Shown: in pieces, positions 37,706 through 49,511 of the stretch | Numbering within the stretch: the stretch's first letter is position 1 | Layout of the letters: the number at the start of each line of letters is the position of its first letter | Source of the DNA: Populus alba | Taxonomy: Eukaryota > Streptophyta > Magnoliopsida > Malpighiales > Salicaceae | Direction: 5' to 3' | Length of the DNA: 64,000 nucleotides | Assembly (NCBI RefSeq): GCF_005239225.2 | Contig: NC_133301.1 | Coordinates: 2,237,001-2,301,000, forward strand | Made by a program: the position numbers and the translations under genes | The notes under the pieces: generated by a model | What the model saw: only the letters and a program-made list of their open reading frames with translations | Database searches by the model: none | Told to the model about the DNA's origin: nothing

Positions 37706-39655
37706 ATGCCTCGACCAGGACCAAGGCCTTATGAATGTGTTAGAAGAGCGTGGCACAGTGATAGACACCAGCCCATCAGAGGTTCTCTCATTCAAGAAAT
37801 CTTCAGGTACCCTCCCACCGCTTTCTTTGTTTGTGTATGTTCTTGTTTGATAAAGGGTCTGTCTTTTTTCACTGATTTTGGTTATGTATCTTGTTTAGAC
37901 TCGTCAATGAGGCTCATTGCCCAGCAACTAAAAAGAACAAGGAATGGCAAGAGAAGCTCCCTGTTGTTGTCCTGAAAGCAGAAGAAATCATGTACTCCAA
38001 AGCCAATTCCGAGGTTGAAGCTTTCTTCTTTTTTATCCTGTTACTATCAATTGAAATTTGAACATCTCCATCTTTATCTACTGGTAACCGGAGACAGATT
38101 TAACGATCAATGAAGTATTTTTTATTTTTAAAAAAATTTGAGCTTGAGGTCATGCTATTGGGTGCTGACAATTTAATGAATTAAAGATTCATAATTGACA
38201 TTTATCTTGCCTTCTATGTTTCTCAGCAACAGTGCCAAGTTTTTGCTGGTTTAGTAGATTTGAGCAGTGTCTTTTTGTAGAGCTTATTTTTGGATTCTAA
38301 TGCTTGCACAGGCTGAATATATGGACCTTAAGACACTCTGGGACAGAGCAAATGATGCCATTAATACCATAATTCGACGCGATGAGAGTTTGGAAACTGG
38401 AGAGCTTCTTCAACCTTGCATTGAAGGTACCTGCCCAGTTTTTATTCCTTGTGCTAATTGTAGTCTTTGATTTCTGCATGTCTTGAATAAAGATTTTGTT
38501 GCTTCAGAATTTAAAATACTTTTGGCCCAATTTTTCAGTGCTTGAAATCAATTACAATGAGTGCTCCTTTGAAATTTAGATTCAGTGTCTGTGCCTTTCA
38601 GCATACTTGATTCAACCATCATAATTATATCTCACATAGTGCTGTCACTTTAAGTCCCCATTTTATGCGACTCTCCACTTTGTTTGATACGTTGTACGGA
38701 CAATGTTGTGCATGCAAATGCTATATGAGCAAACCTTCTCACCCTATTTCATTACTGCTCAGCTGCTCTCAATTTGGGCTGCACACCAAGAAGAGCCTCG
38801 AGGAGCCAACGAAATTGCAATCTGAGGTTTTACCTTAGTCCTAGCACTCAAGAGTCAAACACCTTGTCACCTGCTGCTGTGCACAACGCCTTTCGGGCAA
38901 ATCACATATCCACCTCACATTGCCTGCGTGATTATTCAAACCTGGTAAAATCCACAATCATGAATTCTGCTCCTTCAGGCTCAGAATCACAAGACCTTGT
39001 TGGCCAGGGCAATGACACTTGTAACAGATTTCTTTTTAGGACTGATAACATTCCTCCATCTAATGTTAACCGATGTTTACCCTTGGAAAATTACCGTATA
39101 CCAAGCTTGTGCTCTGTTTACCCCCTATACTATGGTAGTTGCCTAGAGCCACAGCGAGGTTGTGGAGCTCTTCCTAAGACTGTTCCTGGCACTATAGAGC
39201 CTGTCAAGGTGGTTGCTGTGCAAAACTTCTTCCCCTGTAACGAGGACACCCCTGTAAGAACCGGTCAAGGTGGTCACAAGGACTGTTTGCAACCACAAGA
39301 AATTGAGTGCGATTTATCATTGCGGTTAGGCTCTATCTTAGCTCCAGTGCCTGGTGCGAAAACCAAGCAAATAAAGGATGCCAAAGACGGTGGCCATGAT
39401 TGTTCTCAAGAGGGGGGTAAGTTTGATGATTGGATGCCACAAATGGACAAGGAGCTATCTTTCTTCCCCAAGGTTGACGTGGTTGACCCGCAAGTTTCAC
39501 ATTCAAGCAAATCGAGGGAACATATAATTGTAGATGTGACAATGAAAAAACGCAAGTTGGTTTTCGATCACCATGTCGAGGATCAACAATTTTTATGGCG
39601 GCCAAAGCTTCCTTGTAATAAGTTAACTGGCAGAATGAAAAGCGTGGGTTCGTAA
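37706..39655 (+). CDS. KIX9: KIX-domain/EAR transcriptional co-repressor (KIX8/KIX9 type), 407 aa
   Basis: Four exons: 37706-37806, 37899-38013, 38312-38426 and 38763-39655, all with GT-AG borders and in frame (1224 nt with stop). The protein starts MPRPGPRPYECVRRAWHSDR, the hallmark N terminus of Arabidopsis KIX8/KIX9. Residues about 14-98 form the KIX helix bundle ('KLPVVVLKAEEIMYSKANSE', 'TLWDRANDAINTIIRRDES'). The long last exon is mostly disordered and carries D-L-S-L-R-L at residues 294-299, an LxLxL-type EAR motif. In Arabidopsis these nuclear adaptors link PEAPOD (PPD) proteins to TOPLESS and limit meristemoid divisions, and so leaf and seed size. A short upstream ORF (37522-37542, six codons plus stop) could dampen translation if it lies in the leader. 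There is no upstream in-frame ATG, so the start is well fixed. KIX9 is preferred to KIX8 from the gene order. Confidence 0.92.
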
Positions 39656-40988
39656 GCTGGCTGTTGCTTGGTATGTTGCTTCAAACTCTTGATATGCCTA
39701 AAGCAAGCATATCTTGCTAAAGCTCTTTTTGGCAATGTAGTGTTTGCTAGTTTTGCTTGACAATGATGAGTTGCTAGCTGCAATATTGTAAGAATGTTAG
39801 ATGTAAATATTGATCTGAGTTTAAATTAGAACTAACATAAGAAGCATGTGGTTTAAATTTACGAAGAAATGTTCGATGCAACATGGTGTTGCTTTTGGAC
39901 CACAGACCAGAACTTGCATACCATCATTTCTTTTTACCTGGATGGAGAAAGTTTGATTTTAAGACAGCAACTAGGTGTAAAAGAGAAGAAAATGGAAGTG
40001 GTTTTAAAGAGCAGGCTTTATTCTATTTGTATCTTATGTACAGAAGCTGGTAGGGTAATCTATGTCACTGCATGTCCAATTAGCTGAAGCTTTATAATTA
40101 CAAGTTCAAAAGGCAGTTCCGAGGAGCACTTCGAATGTATTCTTATAAAGCTTAGTATAAATGTGGAAAGGTGGGGGCAAAGACGTGTCTCTTCAACAAA
40201 CCTTAAACTTAGCCATTAGGAGAAGTAATCCTGATCATTTGATCTGAGGTCAGTGGTCACTGGCCACTGGCCCCCATTCTGATTGGTTTTGGTTAAAAAG
40301 TGGGCAAGAAATGATTATTGAATCACTGGATATGCATTTTGTTTGTCTTAGTGGGGAACAAGAAGGTCTAATCTTGCCAAATCTTACTATTATATTGGGA
40401 GTCAAAATGCTTTGAGGCTGTTTTGTGGACCCTTTGTGTGTGTGGTCTTTTAAGGAAGAGGACAAAACCTTTTGTTTGTATGAATGGTGGTTCCTATTTG
40501 TGGGCAGTGGGTGCTTATCAGCCATCTGCAGGGTCTAACTCTAAATACTAAATGGCTTCAACACATCTGAGGTCATAGTGGAGGATGTGGACCACATTGG
40601 TCTTGGTAAATTTGTTAGATAGGTCAAAAAATGTAGATTGATGGAGGCCATTCCTCACTATTTCAGTAAGCTATGCCTTCTTCACCTTCATGATTGTGAC
40701 TGGGGAACTGATGTGTATACGAGACATAAAGGATGATGGGATTCAAAAGCCACCTAGGGTTTAGAAATTAACTATTATGCTGTAAGTGGAATCGTGCCAA
40801 ACATTTTTTTCCGTACTAATGACAGCTCCGAATAAGCTGTTGAATGTGTATTTTGCTCCCGAAGAGGAGTCCTGTGCTCTGTACACTTTTCTTGCTTTGG
40901 CATCTATCCAGTCAAGAGGGAAATGTGTTGAAAAAAAAGGTTAGAAGTGGGGAAAAAAATTACACCGTATGCATACAATGTGACTGCT
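39656..40988. other. Convergent 3' flanks of the KIX and NT-C2 genes
   Basis: About 1.3 kb between the two stop codons, not AT-rich, with no transposon signature. It should hold both 3' UTRs and terminators. The longest frames (for example 40250-40525 minus) match nothing known and are probably chance. Confidence 0.6.
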
Positions 40989-43900
40989 CTAGAAGAAGGT
41001 GGAAGATGTTGGAGAGGAGGAGGAATTAGAAGCATACAAAGAAGAGCAGTGGTGGAAATCTATCTGTAGTCTCTTCAGGAGAGAAAAGGTGGAAACTGCA
41101 CCTCTTTTCTCTTCCTCTTCAAGTTCTCCAACTGGAATGGCGGCAAGGAATCTCTTAATGAATTCTTTACAACACTCTTTTCCCTTGCAAATTATGTCCT
41201 CTTTATCCTTGGACCTCTCTTCCCCTGCCATTTCCTCCGTGGCAACATCTTCTTTCGCCACCTTCTCATACATCAAGCTCGAGTCGTCGAACTTTAAGAT
41301 GTATGCCTGGCCGCAACCCTCAGAGAGTCTCTCACCTAGCGAATCAATGATATAATAAGCTTCAGCATCTACCTTCAACACGAAGAAATGGTCGTTCCAA
41401 CTCACAATATATATCCTCTGCTCATAATCGTTTGTGTTGCTGGTTATTTCTTGCCATACGTCATCGAAAGATGTGGCTCCCTTTAAGTTTTCAAATTTTT
41501 CAGGACTGAAAATCCCAGTAAAAGACTTCTCGTGTGAGATGGTCAAAGGCCGAAGATCAGCTTTCAAGACAGTTTCAAGATCAAAGTGGTTGTCGGGGAA
41601 GGAGTTCATGTAGGCCTCATTGTCGCAAAGCTTTCGCCATTCCTGTGAACCTTCTGTTATGAGGTTGTCAAACTGAGACAATGTTGGCATGAATTCTCGG
41701 TTTGAGTGAAGCCAATCGGCAATGACCGCAACTATTGCCGTGCAGGCACCCTCTCCGGCGGCCTTTTCACTTCGTTGATCAAAGGAAGCAAGAAACACGT
41801 TGGCTTCGAGTTTTGCTTGACCATCTCTGCTGACTAGTTCCTTGACTTCCCACTTATCTTTCTGCAAGAACAACAGTGGAACCAATTAGATCTCAAACTT
41901 CCCTTTCCCATAACTTTCAAATGCAAATGAGTTTGTCACAGCAAATGACAAAACTAGGGACATGGTGACCATGATGAATTTTTTGTGGTCCACCTCGCCA
42001 TTATGCTCCAAGGCAAGTTCTTTCATCATTTCCAGAGCAACTAAAAAAGCTTGCATACTATTCCTGGACATGAAAAGTTCTTTCAATTGCTTATTTTGGA
42101 TTGATTGAATTATGAAGATTTAACTTTTGAAACCGACGTGACACTACTATATGGGGGCATGTCTATGGGTTTGGCCGACACAACACCATCAGAGATTCAA
42201 CAAGTAATGCAGGAGTATCTTAATATATAACATAATCTAATGAACAGACAGGATCTATGTACCTGTGTGGAATCGGATTTGTCCACCTTCGCATCAGTTT
42301 TCTCAACGAATGGCTCAACTTTCCTCCTGGACAAGCTGAAGCTCAACCTTCTCTTCTTCCATGAGAATAACCCAACCTTGGTAGCTTGGTCTGACCGAGT
42401 CTCCAGGGATGAACCCGACTCGATCCCTGAACCCATCTCTTGACTGCTACCGTAGCTCGTGGAAGTCGAAGTTCCGGCCGAATCATCTGAGTCAAACATA
42501 GTTGACTCATCCGAGTCACTAGAATTCACTCGGTTTCCTCCGTCCATTTCATTCTTAGAAGCTGTCCTGCCCTTGAAAAGCCCTTCCTTAGTATCTGAAT
42601 CACCCGAGTTTTGAACAGTTCCTGCTTGGTCACATGAATTTCTGACCTCAGCGAAGCTGACACCAATCTGTACGAAATGAAATAGTCATTGATTAAATTA
42701 AATATTTAAGCCAAGAGTAATTCAGATTATATTTAAAAAAAAGGTCAATAGTAGCTACACATCATGTAAGTTACAAGGAAAATATAGACAATGAACAGGT
42801 CAAATACTATGAGTAATTGTTTATTGTAAAATTTCGCTGTTTCATTCAAGACTAGGACTTTCGATGGTTGAGTTTTGCTCTTTTTTTCCCTTTCCTTATC
42901 TGGCGAAACCTCCAAGTTATTTCATCTCAATTGGTTGCTCAGAGCTGTGTTTTTGTTTTTTACTATATTTTTACAGCTAAATCTTCCATATCAATAAAGG
43001 AAGTGGTGCAAACAGCTCAGATACGCTGTTTCCATTTCACTTAATAACACAATTTCTCTTGTTTCTTTCACAGAATTGAACAGAGAGGGTATCCTAATCC
43101 TATCCATGGCATAGAATTTGGACACTCTAAAACTCTAATTTGATCGGTTTCTTACAGCCGATAACTATGAAATTTGTAGCTACAGATACAAGTGAATCAA
43201 TGCAGGCATTTATTACAAGTCAATTACGAAATGTTAGAGAGATTTCCTCTCCTCAATCAAAACATTTTGTGTAACTGAAGATCAGTTTTGATTGAGAAGA
43301 GGGAATCTCTCTGATCTTCATTTACACAATGTTTTTTTTTTTTTAGCAGAACAGATCAGCTACAGAATGTGGTCTGCAGCTGGAAATGAAACTTACCAAA
43401 AGAGAAGCTTGGCAGTCAACTCCATCAATATGTAAAGAAATTGGCAGCTTTTTTTCAATATGGGAATTCATCCTTGAAGCCAGTTCTGCTATATTCAGTG
43501 TAACATTTCCCAAGACTGCCATTTTAGCCATGGATTTCTCATCCTCACCCTGCAAAAAGACCATCACCATCACCATTTTAGTCCTGGATTCATACAAAAG
43601 CAAGGATGAACATGACCAGAACAATTTAAAAAAAAAGACGTTATGCCAAAACAAGAAACTTACATATAAAACGCTGAAAGAAACATCCCACTGAACAAAA
43701 GAATTGTCTTTGGAAGGAATCCAAACACTCTCAAATTCTTCACCATTCCATTCTATATCAGACTCCCCTTCCTTGAGGAATTTCTGGCTGCTATAATTTC
43801 TTTGGCACTTGGAAACTCGATAAAATGGAACTAATCCTGACGACTTGGGACCTTTCCATTTCATCTTGACAACAAAAACCATTCTTTCTCTTCCATTACC

Positions 43901-44002
43901 ATCAACCTTTTCTTTACATAACAATCCTTCTAGCTTCAATGGCCTCACCTTGACATGAACCTTCTTGGTTGTCCCAGCTGCCTGATTCCATGACCACTTC
44001 AT
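40989..44002 (-). CDS. NT-C2 (EEIG1/EHBP1 N-terminal) domain protein, 589 aa
   Basis: Minus-strand gene with four exons: 44002-43664, 43549-43397, 42667-42263 and 41861-40989. All introns are phase 0 with GT-AG borders, giving 1770 nt with stop. Exons 1-2 (residues 1-164) form an NT-C2 domain: 'KVHVKVRPLKLEGLLC', 'MVFVVKMKWKGPKSSGLVPF', and 'NVTLNIAELASRM' after the first intron. NT-C2 domains are linked to membrane or cytoskeletal attachment in animal EHBP1/EEIG1; the plant role is not established. Exon 3 is a Ser/Asp-rich linker. Exon 4 holds a conserved plant C-terminal region ('WLHSNREFMPTLSQFD', 'WNDHFFVLKVDAEAYYIIDS'), then a Glu/Lys-rich stretch and a Ser-rich end. The nearest relative I recall is At2g25460. 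No defects are seen. It lies tail-to-tail with the KIX gene. Confidence 0.88.
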
Positions 44003-44392
44003 TGTTATCTTCTTGTTTTGATTTCCTCCTCAAAAACTCATCATCCTGACCTGGTTCAAGCCTTGTTTGTTTGTGTGTGTGTGTGTGTATATATTTATAG
44101 GTTAGTCAAAGAGAGAAAGGATTGCTTAATGGAGAATGAAACAGCAAAGACTTGTTCTTTAATTGGCTCCATGACAGCTTATATATATTTATTTATTTTT
44201 CCTTTGTAACTACTACTTTTCTTGATTTTCCTTGGCGTGTGTGTTTCCGTGTGAGCTAGCCCACCTTCCTGGATCCACACACCCATACGAAGTCACGTTA
44301 CTCTCGCTTGATGAGTTTCTATTCTAAACTTGTCATTGTTTTTTTTTTTTTTTCTTTCAAAAATTGGGAGATTAACACGTTATCCTAAACTT

Positions 44393-44394
<2 letters not shown>
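44003..44394 (-). promoter_or_regulatory. Upstream region of the NT-C2 gene
   Basis: Non-AT-rich 5' flank read on the minus strand, with a short (GT)n run near 44076-44090 and a 'tatatatt' stretch near 44180. It is assigned as promoter or leader by position only. Confidence 0.4.

Positions 44395-44441
<47 letters not shown>
44395..44441. repeat. Compound (AT)n(AG)n microsatellite
   Basis: Pure AT repeats (to about 44422) run directly into pure AG repeats (to 44441). Confidence 0.95.
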
Positions 44442-44774
44442 CTTTTTTTTTCCCATTATATATAAAAACTTAGAATATTCTTGATAAAATGACCAAAATA
44501 GAGTTTTGATAATCCCAAAGCATTATCATGATATGATTCATATTTCAAGCTTTATACACTAAATATATTATTTTTGGTTATCCAAGAGGACAAACAAATC
44601 TTGAATGACATAATAGAAGATAGTATTCTTGTTTTTAGATTGTTTTTTCTTCATGTCCTAAAATAAATAGATAAAATATAGAAAATATAAAAATATATCA
44701 AGAGGGAATAACAAAGATAAAAAATATAAATAAGTTCATAGAACAATTTTGAAATTAATTTCTTTTTTTTTAAG

Positions 44775-44968
44775 AAGGTGTTTGAGAATATGATAGAGAT
44801 TTTTTTAAAAGTATTTTTTTTATTTAAAAATATATTAAAATAATATTATTTTTATTTTTTAAAATTTATTTTTGACATCAACATATTAAAAAAATAAAAA
44901 ATAACAATTTAAAAAAATTCAAAATTTAAAGAAAATCAGATTGAATCTCAATGCTAAATACCCTCTAA
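44775..44968 (+). repeat. Dispersed AT-rich MITE-like repeat, good copy
   Basis: Begins 'aaggtgtttgagaatatgat', contains 'atatattaaaataatatt' and 'tgacatcaacatatta', and ends 'tctcaatgctaaataccctc'. Start and end are near-inverted. Confidence 0.65.
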
Positions 44969-45369
44969 ATAAGGAGTTATATATATAAAAAAAATATTTC
45001 CTTTAAACTTTATTATTTTCATCTTTTCTGTCTCGAGAAAACAGCTAAACTGTTTTCTTAGTTCTTAGTTATTATTTGATATTACATAAGATTTTTTTTG
45101 TTTTGCAAATATGGACAAAAATTTCAAAAATCTTTACCACATGAGAAGGAATTTTATAATTTTAATACAAAAGGTAAAATACAAATAATTTTTCACATTT
45201 CACAATTATAAAATTGGTAGAAATTCTAGATTTTAAAGTGGATGGTGAATCCATCATCATTGTTAGGTATAATCTTTTGAATAATTTTGATAAAAAAAAA
45301 TTGTTATTTTAAAAAATCCCTTAAATTATCTGAATTCTTTTTCAAATTCTCTAATCCAAAATGATTTTT

Positions 45370-45633
45370 GAGCAGCGATCAGCCCTCGTCATCAATGACT
45401 GGATCATGTCTTCGAGGTAAGGCAAAAGGTATTGGAGTCATGAGGGCATGTGGGGTGGTGACACGTCAGCTCGAACGCAGATAATATTGACTACGCGGTC
45501 TCCGCGTCTAAAGATTAGGAGGTGTGAACAGAGGAAAGGCGTGGGTTTTGCGCATATGACCTGTTATTTTTGTTCAATCCATCACACGCTTCAATTGCTA
45601 AATTCCATCTCTCTCTCTCTCTCTCTCTCTCTC
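45370..45633. other. GC-richer island ending in (CT)n
   Basis: Balanced composition inside AT-rich repeats, with ACGT-type motifs ('gacacgtcag') and a short inverted repeat ('acgcggtctccgcgt', about 45493-45507). It ends in a (CT)n tract at 45608-45633. It resembles a plant promoter and leader on the plus strand, but no gene follows. Confidence 0.4.
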
Positions 45634-45944
45634 AAAAAAAAAAAAAAACTTGTAAATGCCTAATATAAAGTTATATTTGATAGCTTATTTTGAGGTTTAA
45701 CTTTTTGTGTGTATTTATTAGTATTGCAATGAAGGGTGTTTTTTTAAAATAAATTCCGTTTAAAAATAATTTTTTAATATAAACTCATCAAAATCATTAA
45801 AAAAATAGTAAAATATAATCAATTTTATATATTTTTAAATAAAAAACACTTTTAAAATACATTTGAAAACATAAGTTACCACATTTTTAAATATCTATTT
45901 AATAGCTAATACTTGTTTAATATCGTGATAATTTCTGCTTTTTA

Positions 45945-46125
45945 AAGTATTTTTTAAATTGTTTTCAATTGAAAAAAAAATTAAATTAATGATTTAAGTA
46001 TTTTTATGGTTTTGATATGTTGATGTTAAAAATAAAAATAAAAATATATAAAAATATCATTTTAATATATTTTTAATTGAAAAAAAACTTTTTAAAAATA
46101 TCTTTACCAGAACACCAATCACATT
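45945..46125 (-). repeat. Dispersed AT-rich MITE-like repeat, reverse copy
   Basis: Contains 'tttgatatgttgatgttaaa' and 'cattttaatatatttttaa', the family core in reverse order. Confidence 0.55.
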
Positions 46126-46454
46126 AATACACATCCTATAATATGTTATTTGGTAACTAAGAAGTACAAACATTGAATTGTAAAGACCAAAGAGGGTCAG
46201 AGTTTCAATTGATGTCCTATACCATGTTATTTGGTAACTACGAAGTACAAACATGAACATGGATAAAATATATGGCAAAAAGAAATTAGGACATGATACA
46301 TTATCTTTGTAAAAATAGGGTTTTTTTTTTCTTATTATTTATCTAATCATTCATGTTGATTTCTTTTATTATTTGCAATCTTATCCGAACAAGGCTCTTG
46401 CTTTTTATTTTTGAGAATGTTTCTTAATTTTGCTTAAAGATATATTTCATGCCT

Positions 46455-47155
46455 TACTTAAAGAGTGTTTGTTTGATGAAAAGTGGTTTTCTGGAAATCA
46501 CTTTTCAAAATTTCATGTGTTTATTTGTTATTAAAAAAGTTGGTTGATGGAAAATACTTTTCAGTCAAAGAAAAATTAGGCTTGGTTTTCAGGAAAGTGT
46601 TTTTCTTTTATTTTAAGCGGAAAATACTTTTCGGAAGTTGTGAAAAATTTAGAAATATTATGCTATATATATATTGTTTTGAATATTTTTTTTTCAATTT
46701 CATACATTAGAATTTAATTTTTATATTAACTTTGGTTCTCATTTTTATAATTGTTATTTGCTTTTTCCCTTATCATTTTTTAATTGAAATTTTTCATCTA
46801 TCAAATTTGATCCTCATTATTTTAATTGTTACTTATTTTATTTAAAATGATTTATAAAATGTTAATTATTATTATTTTAATTTCTTCATCTTTTAATTTT
46901 TTTACTTGTTAGATTTGATCTTTATTATTTTGATTATTATTTATTTTATTTGAGATAACTTATGAAATTATTTTTTTTCAATTTCATTCTCATTCAACTT
47001 TTTAATTTATAAGATTTGTTCTTTATTATTTCAATAAACTTGAAAAAAATAAAATATTAATACGTTATTTTCCGACTCATTTTTCATGACATAACCAAAT
47101 ACTGAAAAATATTTTCTAATTTATTTCCATTACACTATCAAATATTAAATCTGAC
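46455..47155. repeat. AT-rich ~700-bp interspersed repeat with inverted-like ends
   Basis: It begins 'gagtgtttgtttgatgaaaa' with repeated 'ggaaaatacttttc' blocks. It ends with 'gaaaaatattttc' followed by 'tttccattacactatcaaat', whose reverse complement resembles the start. The middle has loose internal repeats of 'tttgatcctcattattttaa'. It is probably a non-autonomous DNA transposon; the superfamily is unassigned. Confidence 0.5.
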
Positions 47156-47269
47156 TAAATTAACGGGGTTTGACTGAATTTTCTCATAGCTAACTAAATC
47201 ATGGATTAACCTAAATATTTAATTAGGAGAAACCAAGTCAATTCTTTATTTATTTTTATTAAAACCCAG

Positions 47270-48140
47270 CCCAACCCAATCGATAAATCACCCAAGCAAA
47301 CCCATCAATCATATTCGATGGGCTTTGATCCCTTCCTTGTTGCTGTTGTTTTGTGGGCTTCGGTAATTTCCATCGTTTTTTGTTCTTTTAAATTCGCAGA
47401 TAAAAGGCGTTAGTCTCTGCATCGTGAATGCGCAGTTCTTGAAGCCAACCTATTCTTGAAATGTCCTTCTCTTGCCATCGTGAAATTGCAGTTCCTTCAA
47501 ATTCAATTGCAAAAAGAACTGATTCTAAAAAATAAAAAAAAATTGAATGCAACAACATCTGTTAAACTACTGGGCTCAAATCACAAGACTGGATTTTGAA
47601 GGTAACGTATATCCTCACCTTTTCCCTTTATTCTTCATTGCAATAACAATTGAAGAAGAAATATATACTTATTAGCTTTTCACTTGTGTTAACAGAGTAG
47701 AAGAACTAAGGAAGATCTCTTGAAAGCTTCTTCTTCTTCTTCTCCTTGCCGAGCGGAGGAGCTACTGCTAATATCCAAGTTTTTGTTTTCTCTTCCCCTC
47801 TTCTTCATTCATGAGCTGGGGGGCTCTTCGTTCATGTTCTAGGCAGTTCACTAGTAAGGTAATTCTTTTGGTTGTTGTTAGAGTGTTTGTGTATATATGA
47901 ACAGAGGAAGTTGAAAGTAGAGTTGGTTTTATACTGTCTTTAGCGATGGCAGTAGCTAATCAAGAACAAGATTTTCCGATAATAGAAGAACGAGGGAGGT
48001 AATTCCTTGAATCTGAAACTGAAAATCCGGTGCAGAGGTAGTCCATGTTAAACATATAATTGAATATGGCTCAGCATCTCACAGGCCCGCTTGACATCTA
48101 TAGCATTAGAGTTTAGATGATCAAAAGGAGACAGTATCGC
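47270..48140 (+). other. Possible 5' end of a truncated gene (leader, intron, 16-codon first exon)
   Basis: Gene-like composition starts at about 47320. A leader with an apparent intron (GT near 47602, AG near 47696) precedes an ATG at 47811. The exon 47811-47858 encodes MSWGALRSCSRQFTSK and ends at GTAATT, a good donor. The peptide is Arg/Ser-rich with no acidic residue, as in mitochondrial presequences. No continuing exon is found; the organelle-like block begins about 300 bp on. The gene identity is unknown. Confidence 0.35.
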
Positions 48141-48149
48141 CACTTTTTT

Positions 48150-49140
48150 CAAGACATTAGGCGTTGAAAAGATTCAAGGATCAGTGGGTGTTCTGAACCA
48201 GCAATGAGTCGCTGGTTCAACCGGCAAACCGTCAGTTCAACCGGTGCACAACTGACCAACTTACTGACTATAGCTGTCAGAGATCTTACCCAGAAAAGAT
48301 TTGGGTCGGGAGTTCCTACAAGGACGGAAACCTTACGCAAGAAGGAAACAGGAAAGCCACCTTACAGACAACCTTAGGGCACACTTGCTCACCCACCTCG
48401 GCGAGCTTCACGGCTCACATTAAACAAAGAGAAAAAAGGGCATCTTAAATGAAACCGATCTCATGCCCGCCGATAGTGGAGTTTTCCCGGATCAAGGCAC
48501 CGAGATGACTGAAGAAGATAGAGAGAAGTCGAGCAAATCGAATAAGATAGAGGTAACGGCAATTAGTTTGGATCTCGACAGTCCGGCATTTCTGACTGCG
48601 TAGGGGACTCAGCTGTCATCGCCGGCAGAAGTGAAAAGTGTATTGTCGAACCACATTAGAATATGCCTTGTGTAAACCTATCCCAATCCCAGTCCAGCGT
48701 TCTCTGTCCCTTGTCAAACAGGCAACAATGGAAATCCATGTTTGATTTAAGACACCATTCTCCGACAAGACGCGAGGCAGTTTGCTGCCCCGATTAAAGT
48801 CTCTTTCTCCAGGTAAGACGACTCCAGAAGATCAGCAGCCCAGCTGCTTCCTTTCCAGTCGCTTCCTCATATTAGGGATCCCTCTCTCAGGTTCGTCGAT
48901 CCTCGCGAGTTTCTTATCTTGTTTAAGTCTATTTGTCTTATCGTGTGCCCCCAAAACGTCGAGCTTACCCGGCCGCTTGAAGAAGGTCTCTTAACTCTCC
49001 GTGGGCGTGTACCAGACGCCTAGTCTTCACTCATGAACTCATTCAATCGTAATTGAACTCTTCTTCATTCAATCAGCATCTAACTTAGAATAAGAATCTG
49101 GATTGCGAGCTCAACCCTATCAATTTTGTCCAAAATGACT
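48150..49140. other. Organelle-like insert, candidate nuclear mitochondrial DNA
   Basis: About 1 kb of clearly higher GC, with abrupt edges against AT-rich nuclear repeats. It has no plant nuclear gene structure and no transposon ends. The texture (balanced GC, a stem-loop of 'gaaccagc' and 'gctggttc' at 48195-48218, GA-rich stretches) fits intergenic plant mitochondrial DNA. I cannot match it to a named gene, so this call rests on composition and edges. Confidence 0.45.
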
Positions 49141-49204
49141 CGATTCAGGTTTTTTTTTAAGAAAAAATTATTAGTTTTGACGTGTCAGATTTGGACGGTT
49201 TGCC

Positions 49205-49432
49205 CTGTACTGTATTTTGAGCTAATATTTTTTTAAAAAATATTTTTTATTTTAAAATATATTAAAATAAATTTTTTTTATTTTTTAAAATTTATTTTTA
49301 ATATTAACTTATCAAAACTATTTAAAAATACATAAAAAACATTAATTTAAATCTAGAACCTTTAATTTTTTTAAAAAAACCATAATTGAACCACAATGCT
49401 AAATAAAGTTTAATTCACCCTAAATTTGATTG
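49205..49432 (+). repeat. Dispersed AT-rich MITE-like repeat
   Basis: Core 'aaatatattaaaataaatt', then 'tattaacttatcaaaactat', ending 'gaaccacaatgctaaataaa'. Order and end match the family. Confidence 0.6.
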
Positions 49433-49511
49433 ATTCAATATCAAAATAGACTTAAGTTTAAATGCAGCCGGGTTGCAAATTTGATTGATTCAATATCAAA
49501 ATAGACTTAAG
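49422..49511. repeat. 35-bp direct repeat flanking a 20-bp insert
   Basis: 49422-49456 and 49477-49511 are identical (beginning 'aaatttgattgattcaatat') and are separated by 20 bp (49457-49476). The layout is the same as at 13478-13559. Confidence 0.85.

Larger units (their letters stand above)
44442..47269. other. Repeat-rich spacer
   Basis: No gene seen. It holds copies of the dispersed AT-rich repeat, a GC-richer island (45370-45600) ending in a (CT)n run at 45608-45633, and a ~700-bp repeat at 46455-47155, each listed separately. Confidence 0.5.

Noticed and set aside
41886..42086. 66-codon minus-strand frame between exons 3 and 4 of the NT-C2 gene
   Set aside because: It lies wholly within an intron with good borders, and the neighbouring exons join in phase without it.
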